The translations under genes were made by a program, and so were the position numbers. The notes beneath the pieces were generated by a model. It did no database searches. It saw only the letters and a program-made list of their open reading frames with translations, and was not told where the DNA came from. Shown here piece by piece: positions 33,346 to 38,233 of a stretch of DNA of 38,233 bases (its first letter is position 1; each line of letters opens with the position of its first letter). Source of the stretch: Bacteroidales bacterium (GTDB taxonomy: Bacteria > Bacteroidota > Bacteroidia > Bacteroidales > Bacteroidaceae); NCBI GenBank assembly GCA_030528885.1, contig JAUMXY010000028.1, positions 1 to 38,233 of the forward strand, in the 5' to 3' direction.

Positions 33346-36300
33346 TTATTTAACGAGCACCTTCTTCGTTGAGCCGTCAGAGAACTTCACGATATTGAAG
33401 CCCTTGCGAGGAGCAGACAGCTGAATGCCATCAAGAGAGAAATACCCTGCAACAGCGGAAGCCTCAGGCATTGTGTCCTCCACGCAACCGATGCCCACAG
33501 GAATCTCCTGACCCAGGTAGTAGAGACGGAAATTGTCAAGGATAGTCCAGTCGCCACTGATGTGAGCGGTCTTGACTGCACCCACCATCACATCCTCTTT
33601 CTCTTCAGAAACCACAAACTCCACTTCATTGCCAGCATACAAGCCCAGATTGGTAATCATGTGGTACGCATTAGACATCCAGTAAGGATAGTTCACCACC
33701 GTCTCAGCATCAGCATTGTTGGTTGTGAAGTCCCCCAGGATGTGCAGCGTAGTGCCATAGTAGTCCGCATAAGAATCATCAGCTTCAGGTCCAACAGCAA
33801 TCGAGTCGCTCGCGATAGACACCAGCTTGCTTCCGCAATTGAAGCTAGCCGATGAAGCATACAGCGTAATGTTAGCACGCGTGTCATACACCGTACTGTC
33901 ATTGTCTGCCGAAAGCTTAGTCCACTGGTTAGCCACAATCGCCGCATAGTCATTGCCATCACGATAGAAACCAGAGGCAGCCAATCGGTACACACCCTTA
34001 GGCATATCCTTGAGTACCTGTGACAGCGTGAATGAAGCATTGTCATAAAACTCTATCTCACCCTGGCTCACAGCCGATGTGCCACCCTCCAGCACCACAT
34101 TCCAACCCTCTTTCAGGTCAGCATCAAACGAAGCGCTGATAATCACTCCCGTAATGTCCTTCGGATTATCCTCTGACGCAGAGAACTCAGCGATAGACGC
34201 CTTCATCAGCGCCACCAGCTGAGCCTGCTTCTCCTTCAGTGCAACAGCCGTTACGCCATCGAGTGCAGCAAGTTGAGCATCCAGTTCTCCAGTCACAGCC
34301 TCCGTGCCCCATGCAGCAGCAGCCTTAGCCGTTCCCGCATAAGAAACATAAGCCACATAAAGCGCATTCAGCGCCTCAAAGTCCTCGATGCTTGCACCAT
34401 CAGCAGCCAGTGCCTCCTCCAGCGCATCAGCTCCAGCACTGTAAACAGACTTCACCTTATCATTTTCAGCCTTAGAGGCAAGCGCCTTCAAGTCTGCCAC
34501 CTTAGTAAATGCCTGCTCCTGCGCATAAACATTCTTGACTTCAGCCAACAACGCAGCCAGCTCAGACACCTTGTCATAATCAGCGGCAGCGCCATCGGTA
34601 ATCGTTCTCAGTTTCTCTTCCGCTACAGCCTTGTCGCCAGCAAGAGTCAGCATCGCAATCGCATCGCTAACCTCAGCCACCTTGTTCTGCACATCAGCGC
34701 TCATATCATACTCCGTTCCATAATACTTAAGCTGGAAGTTCGTCACACAGAACCAGCCCTTATACTGCGTGCCATCAGTCGTAGAGGCAGCACCGATAGT
34801 CAGCGTACCGTCTTCACCAACCCGAACCTTGTCAGCAGTCAGCGTCTCCCAAGCCGTCCATGCGCCGCCAATCAGGCTAAACACAGGCGAAGTCTTTGTC
34901 ACGCCACCCGATGTAGCATATACATGATTGTTCGTCGCATCAGAAGTTGACGACATATCGGCAGATACCTCATAGTAGCCAGCAGGAAGACCTGTGATTG
35001 TCTGCTGAACGTCAAGCACGCCACCAGCTGCCGTAGAAGAGTGGAACAAGTTAGCAGTCGTGCGCTGCTGCACATCATTCGTAAAGTACAGCGTGCAGTC
35101 TGTTGCGCCACGCAGATTCTCAGAGAAGCTCATCGTCCATCCCTCCTTTGACAGATGGCTTGCCGCATCCTCTGGATAGACCAAGTTACCCTCCTCGTCC
35201 ATCGTTGGTTCATAAGACTCATTCACAAACCATGGGTCATTAATCACCCGAGTTACATCCATCACATCGCTTGTCTGTGTGAACACATAAACAAACTTAG
35301 CCTTCTCCAGCACCTCAAGCGCAGCAGCTATCGTTTCCGTCGAAGTAGGATTAGCTACAGCCCCCCTTGCCGTCTCGATAGCAGACTTGAAGTCAGCCGC
35401 GCCGGCATAAGCAGTCTTATCACACCATCCAGCATAATAGTCCATCTGCTCCACTGCAGCATCATAAGCTCTCACCACTGCCGTTACTTCAGACTGACGA
35501 GCAGCAATCTTCTCCAGCGCAGCATTGATAGCCTCCACCGAAGCATAGTCTTCAGAGACACCAATCTCCTCCATCAGCCAGTCAAGAACATTGTCATTGA
35601 TAGCCTGATAAGTGTCACCCAGGTTAGAGCAGTAAGACTCCAGTTCCTCCTTAGCGACATCCAGCTGTCCGCGCGCCACAATCACCTTGTCCTCTTCAGA
35701 CAGTTCACCACGCTTGATGTTGATAAGCAGCTCAATCTGCTCCTTCGTCAGCTCAGTAGCATAAAAGGCAATGTCATCATACGCATAAGCGCCGTCCTTG
35801 TCCTGCCAGAAAGGACCGCAGTCACCCAGATAGATAGCGTCCAGCGCATTCATCGCAGTAACAAAATTATAAGAATTAGCCGTGGCGTTCCATTCGTTCA
35901 TGATTTCGCCGTCCACATAGTACTTGGCATTCAACCCATTGAAAGTGATGGTCACATAGTGCCAGTTCTCTTCAAAGGACGATGGTCCCATCACAGGATT
36001 GCCCTCCTCGTCAGTCTCTCCAGTCTCCACCTGCTTCGTCCATATCCACTCGTTGCTCTCCACATTCGCGCCATTCACGTTCTCTTCCGGCGTATAGTCA
36101 GACCAGCCGTTGCAGTTGATTTGCAGCGTGCGGCGTGTACGGGCAGAAAACATCGGCCACGAGAAAGTCTTGTAGCTGTTTGCCTGGCTGTAAGCAGCAA
36201 TTGCCGTAGAAAAATAGTGACCATTCGCGTCAGTTCCCTGCTTCTCGTTAGCCACATAGCCGTTCATCCAGAAAGCGATAGAGAACTGCTCATTGCTCTT

Positions 36301-36567
36301 TGCCTGACAGTCAGCAAATGCTGCAGTAGGAATAATCAGATAATTCTGATGCGAAGCGATGACACCCTCCGGGTTGTTCTGGTAATACGTGCCGAAGTTC
36401 TGGTCCTCCGACTGCAAGAACAAGCCAGCTCCGACCAGCTCTGCACCTAAATCCTGCGCACTGGATACCCCCTCAAAGTCAATGGAATAGACCGGGGAAG
36501 GCAAAGTCTGCGCCTGCAACGACACCGCAAGAGCCGAAGCAGCTAATGTAAGTAAAGATTTCCTCAT
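33346..36567 (-). CDS. Secreted LamG-domain modular surface protein with T9SS-type C-terminal signal
   Basis: Seen: 1073 residues with a signal peptide (MRKSLLTLAASALAVSLQA). A LamG/concanavalin-A-like domain (about 22-285) includes QFSIAFWMNGY, WHYVTITFNGLNAKYYVDG and DDIAFYATELTKEQI. Then come a helical Ala/Glu-rich stretch (about 290-420), a CBM-like beta module (about 435-615, LDVQQTITGLPAGYYEVSAD), a longer helical stretch (about 615-800) and a second beta module (about 800-1016, SFTLSQVLKDMPKGVYRLAA). The last residues, KGFNIVKFSDGSTKKVLVK, closely match the C-terminus of the 996-residue protein at 87-3077. Inferred: exported by the type IX route and held at the surface, binding glycans. 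No catalytic residues were recognised; LamG domains may be only binding. Confidence 0.88.
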   Translation of the reverse strand: MRKSLLTLAASALAVSLQAQTLPSPVYSIDFEGVSSAQDLGAELVGAGLFLQSEDQNFGTYYQNNPEGVIASHQNYLIIPTAAFADCQAKSNEQFSIAFWMNGYVANEKQGTDANGHYFSTAIAAYSQANSYKTFSWPMFSARTRRTLQINCNGWSDYTPEENVNGANVESNEWIWTKQVETGETDEEGNPVMGPSSFEENWHYVTITFNGLNAKYYVDGEIMNEWNATANSYNFVTAMNALDAIYLGDCGPFWQDKDGAYAYDDIAFYATELTKEQIELLINIKRGELSEEDKVIVARGQLDVAKEELESYCSNLGDTYQAINDNVLDWLMEEIGVSEDYASVEAINAALEKIAARQSEVTAVVRAYDAAVEQMDYYAGWCDKTAYAGAADFKSAIETARGAVANPTSTETIAAALEVLEKAKFVYVFTQTSDVMDVTRVINDPWFVNESYEPTMDEEGNLVYPEDAASHLSKEGWTMSFSENLRGATDCTLYFTNDVQQRTTANLFHSSTAAGGVLDVQQTITGLPAGYYEVSADMSSTSDATNNHVYATSGGVTKTSPVFSLIGGAWTAWETLTADKVRVGEDGTLTIGAASTTDGTQYKGWFCVTNFQLKYYGTEYDMSADVQNKVAEVSDAIAMLTLAGDKAVAEEKLRTITDGAAADYDKVSELAALLAEVKNVYAQEQAFTKVADLKALASKAENDKVKSVYSAGADALEEALAADGASIEDFEALNALYVAYVSYAGTAKAAAAWGTEAVTGELDAQLAALDGVTAVALKEKQAQLVALMKASIAEFSASEDNPKDITGVIISASFDADLKEGWNVVLEGGTSAVSQGEIEFYDNASFTLSQVLKDMPKGVYRLAASGFYRDGNDYAAIVANQWTKLSADNDSTVYDTRANITLYASSASFNCGSKLVSIASDSIAVGPEADDSYADYYGTTLHILGDFTTNNADAETVVNYPYWMSNAYHMITNLGLYAGNEVEFVVSEEKEDVMVGAVKTAHISGDWTILDNFRLYYLGQEIPVGIGCVEDTMPEASAVAGYFSLDGIQLSAPRKGFNIVKFSDGSTKKVLVK

Positions 36568-37001
36568 AAATAAGAATTGTTAGTTAAGTTTTAATAATAA
36601 GTATAATTAACTTTTGCAAGCTCCACCTGCCATGTAGATAGAGGAAAACAGAAGAAGATAAATGACAATCGTTCTGCTGCAGAACAGCCGCAGGCAAAGT
36701 CTCATCCCCTATTTTCGCCGCTGAAAGGCGGCCTATCTTCCTTAGTCTTCCTATATCTCCTTAGCATGCGAAACTTGAGTAAGCATAAGAAAAACGCTTG
36801 CAAACATACAACAAAACTTTATCATATCCAAAAAAAGAGAGGGAAAATAGAAAATCAGAGCCTCGCAGGACACACTCCGCGCTACCAACAAGCCAAGAAT
36901 TGTCATGCCTCGCCCATCAAAACCACCACCCTGCTTCTAAACATTAATTATTAAGAAGTATAAAAAACATCCGAAGACACAAAAGTTCATAAAATTCTTA
37001 T
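36568..37001. other. 434-bp AT-rich spacer with a 15-bp palindrome, no gene supported
   Basis: This region separates the divergent LamG gene and DUF3791 cassette. A 62-codon open frame at 36766-36954 is Lys/Thr/His-rich, has no recognisable family and is not called. Visible structure: a perfect 7-bp dyad with one central base at 36671-36685, and a small hairpin GCCGC (36717-36721) with GCGGC (36728-36732). The leader next to the LamG gene (TAACTAACAATT, minus strand) resembles the leader of the GH27 gene. No -7 box for the LamG gene was identified with confidence. Confidence 0.5.
36671..36685. repeat. Perfect palindrome GTTCTGC-T-GCAGAAC
   Basis: Two 7-nt half-sites flank one central base. 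It lies about 100 bp upstream of the LamG gene start and about 340 bp before the DUF3791 gene. The size and symmetry suit an operator for a dimeric regulator, but chance cannot be ruled out. Confidence 0.5.
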
Positions 37002-37009
37002 TATCTTTG
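37002..37009 (+). promoter_or_regulatory. -7 box for the DUF3791-DUF3990 cassette
   Basis: TATCTTTG matches TAnnTTTG and ends 18 nt before the ATG at 37028, giving a leader of about 11 nt. It overlaps an alternative TTG start at 37007, which is therefore rejected. Confidence 0.6.
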
Positions 37010-37027
37010 CATCAAGCACAAAATCCT

Positions 37028-37252
37028 ATGGAAAGAAAAAAACAAGATATTGCCTACTTTCTTTCATTCTGTATTGAACAATACAAAAGCACAAAGAAGA
37101 TGAACGGAACAGAAGTCATGAAAACTTTTGTCCAATACGGTGTTCTTGACTATCTAAGCGAACACTTCGAAATCCTACATACTCAGAGCCACCAATGGAT
37201 ATTAGAAGATATTGACGAATTCATCAACATAAGGAAAAGAAAAGACGCATGA
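37028..37252 (+). CDS. DUF3791 domain protein, first gene of a three-gene cassette
   Basis: Seen: 74 residues from MERKKQDIAYFLSFCIEQYK. The pattern FCIEQYK....GTEVMKTFVQYGVLDYLSEHF (as one block, about 14-46), then ILHTQSHQWILEDIDEFI, is that of DUF3791. It is small, helical and soluble with no signal peptide. Its stop overlaps the DUF3990 start by ATGA (37249-37252). Known: DUF3791 genes are found next to DUF3990 genes in Bacteroidetes and Firmicutes, with no characterised function that I know. Inferred: an antitoxin, immunity protein or regulator of the DUF3990 protein. Confidence 0.82.
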   Translation: MERKKQDIAYFLSFCIEQYKSTKKMNGTEVMKTFVQYGVLDYLSEHFEILHTQSHQWILEDIDEFINIRKRKDA

Positions 37253-37734
37253 AGATCTACCATGGCAGCATCAACAAAGTAGAGACTCCAGAGATTCGCA
37301 AGCCGAACCGAACGCTGGACTACGGCAGCGGTTTCTACACAACCACTTCCTACGAACAAGCAGAAGCCTGGGTTCGAAGAAAGATGAGCGAGACAAAGAC
37401 TCCGAAAGGATTTGTCAACGTCTATGAGTTCAGCCCTGACGAGACAGGACAGCTGAACACGTTAGCATTTGAATCCCCAACAGCAGAATGGCTGGACTTC
37501 GTGATGAAGAACAGAACACAGAAAGGGTTTACACACCATTACGATATCGTCTACGGACCTGTTGCCAACGACAGAGTATATGCAGCATTCGCTCTCTACG
37601 AAGGCGGAGTTATTAGCAGAGAGATGCTCATCAACGAACTTAAAGCCTACAAGTTAGTTGACCAATATCTCTTTCACACACCTGAGTCCTTGCAACACCT
37701 CCGTTTTATAAAAGCAAAGGAGATTACACAATGA
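37249..37734 (+). CDS. DUF3990 domain protein, predicted ADP-ribosyltransferase-like effector
   Basis: Seen: 161 residues. It begins MKIYHGS (His5-Gly6-Ser7) and continues with LDYGSGFYTTTSYEQAEAW (Tyr30 in FYTT), like motifs I and II of H-Y-E type ADP-ribosyltransferases. A family block DIVYGPVANDRVYAAF lies at about 99-114, and the C-terminal DQYLFHTPESL (Gln139) may hold the third active-site position. Known: DUF3990 is a bacterial family of unknown function. Inferred: an intracellular NAD-dependent toxin or modifying enzyme, because it has no export signal and is translationally coupled on both sides to small proteins (ATGA overlaps at 37249-37252 and 37731-37734). The ART link rests on motif resemblance only. 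Confidence 0.82.
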   Translation: MKIYHGSINKVETPEIRKPNRTLDYGSGFYTTTSYEQAEAWVRRKMSETKTPKGFVNVYEFSPDETGQLNTLAFESPTAEWLDFVMKNRTQKGFTHHYDIVYGPVANDRVYAAFALYEGGVISREMLINELKAYKLVDQYLFHTPESLQHLRFIKAKEITQ

Positions 37735-37970
37735 GAGACCTTTCAATCAATCAGAACAACTTATACCTGCTGCTGCCCTCCAAACTAAGCTGGATGGCAT
37801 GCCAACTGGCAGAAGCCAAGAACATCAGCATCGCAGAAGCCATACAAAAGATTTATTCTTCAGAACTTTATCAGCGGCTCGAAATTGAAAGTACAAAGCT
37901 ATGGCATTGGGGACCACTTGCCTTATACGAAGAGTTGGAAGAGGAACAGGCTTTGGCATGCAATCGCTGA
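37731..37970 (+). CDS. Small protein of a DUF3990-linked family, third gene of the cassette
   Basis: Seen: 79 residues, helical, with ISIAEAIQKIYSSELYQRLE (about 32-51) followed by STKLWHWGPLALYEELEEE (about 54-72). This A...IY.S.LY..LE.E.TKLW...P..LY pattern is one I associate with small proteins next to DUF3990, but I cannot name a family with certainty. It overlaps the DUF3990 stop by ATGA. Inferred: a second antitoxin-like or accessory subunit. The acidic tail (EELEEEQ) would suit binding to a basic partner or site. Confidence 0.75.
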   Translation: MRDLSINQNNLYLLLPSKLSWMACQLAEAKNISIAEAIQKIYSSELYQRLEIESTKLWHWGPLALYEELEEEQALACNR

Positions 37971-38039
37971 AACGAAGTTCCGCAAACTCACGATAAAAGA
38001 CAAGTTCCGTTGGAAAGATGGAGCGGAGTGAACGGATAT

Positions 38040-38055
38040 GAGCCTTGCGAGGCTC
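38040..38055 (+). terminator. Hairpin GAGCCT-TGCG-AGGCTC after the cassette
   Basis: A perfect 6-bp stem (38040-38045 with 38050-38055) and TGCG tetraloop, 70 nt after the last stop codon. There is no T-run after it, so it is at best a Rho-independent terminator of weak type or an mRNA 3' end stabiliser. Confidence 0.35.
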
Positions 38056-38064
38056 TTGAAGGAG

Positions 38065-38211
38065 GAAAGTAAATTACAAGTAAATTTAGAGTAAATCCCT
38101 TTCCGTTGAACAAAAAAGATTTCCTTTATATTTCCTTCGTATTTCCTTTCTGTGAAAATAAATGCTGTAGGTGGTTTGGGAAAGGAAATTGCAAGTAAAT
38201 TTTAAGTAAAT
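38065..38211. repeat. Three triplets of heptamers phased at 11 bp, alternating orientation
   Basis: Triplet A: AGTAAAT at 38068, 38079 and 38090. Triplet B: ATTTCCT at 38119, 38130 and 38141, the reverse complement of AGGAAAT. Triplet C: AGGAAAT at 38083+100 (38183), then AGTAAAT at 38194 and 38205. Within every triplet the spacing is exactly 11 bp. The 32-nt segments 38065-38096 and 38180-38211 match at 28 of 32 positions. The arrangement resembles iterons or helically phased protein-binding sites. The window ends 22 bp later, so the array may continue. Confidence 0.8.
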
Positions 38212-38233
38212 TTTTATTCTCTCACAGATACCA

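Noticed and set aside
35155-36450. 431-codon plus-strand frame opposite the LamG protein gene
   Set aside because: It is Ser/Leu/Ile/His-rich without domains; the minus-strand protein has a signal peptide, LamG domain and C-terminal signal.
36766-36954. 62-codon frame in the spacer before the DUF3791 gene
   Set aside because: Low-complexity Lys/His/Thr composition, no promoter close by and no recognisable family.
37007-37027. TTG start extending the DUF3791 protein by seven residues
   Set aside because: It lies within the -7 box; ATG 37028 is preferred.
38065-38211. CRISPR array at the right end
   Set aside because: Repeats are 7 nt with 4-nt gaps and no unique spacers; no cas genes are near.

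Overview
The window looks like chromosomal DNA of a Gram-negative member of the Bacteroidales, most likely Prevotellaceae. Three kinds of evidence point there. (1) Recurrent -7 promoter boxes of the form TAnnTTTG (TACCTTTG, TAACTTTG, TATCTTTG), one of them paired with an upstream TTTG at 19 bp, which is the Bacteroidetes sigma-ABfA type. (2) Large secreted proteins ending in a short basic C-terminal signal of the type-IX-secretion kind (KGxNIVKxSDG..KVLVK). (3) A gene set typical of the group: fused SpmA/SpmB protein, S41 peptidase, BaiN-like flavoprotein, GT14, DUF3791 and DUF3990. No phage, transposase or CRISPR array is seen. The assignment is inferred from sequence character only.

Layout. 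1-7101 (+): a 996-residue modular surface protein, a strong terminator, a GH27 alpha-galactosidase-like enzyme with two NPCBM-like domains, and an SpmAB-type membrane protein. 7158-9877 (-): a coupled set of S41 peptidase, a 69-residue membrane protein and a DUF3108 protein. 10033-10944 (+): a XerD-type recombinase with almost no mRNA leader, followed by a 77-bp element made of three copies of a 15-mer. 11114-15963 (-): operon GT4, GT2, SulP transporter with STAS domain, BaiN-like flavoprotein. 16136-16209 (+): tRNA-Asn(GTT). 16317-21114 (-): operon dxs, trkA, trkH. 21388-21930 (+): a small outer-membrane barrel with a textbook promoter, 5'-end hairpin and terminator.

22270-33224 (+) is a long run of envelope genes that begins with metG: a metallophosphoesterase, an LTA-synthase-family phosphotransferase, a GT14 branching glycosyltransferase and an acyltransferase-3. 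A second set starts at its own promoter inside the end of the acyltransferase gene: a TagD-like cytidylyltransferase, an asparagine-synthase-like PP-loop enzyme without glutaminase domain, a LicD-family phosphotransferase and a GNT-I-like glycosyltransferase. Together these could activate an alcohol phosphate (for example CDP-glycerol) and attach it to a surface glycan. This is a teichoic-acid-like idea in a Gram-negative and is inference. 33346-36567 (-) is a second modular LamG surface protein with the same C-terminal signal as the first gene.

The right end (37028-37970, +) holds a compact three-gene cassette with ATGA overlaps at both junctions: DUF3791, DUF3990 (ADP-ribosyltransferase-like in appearance) and a third small family. 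It looks like a toxin-antitoxin or regulated-effector module. Just downstream lie three clusters of heptamers spaced exactly 11 bp apart, in alternating orientation. The cassette and the phased repeats are the most likely undescribed items in the window.
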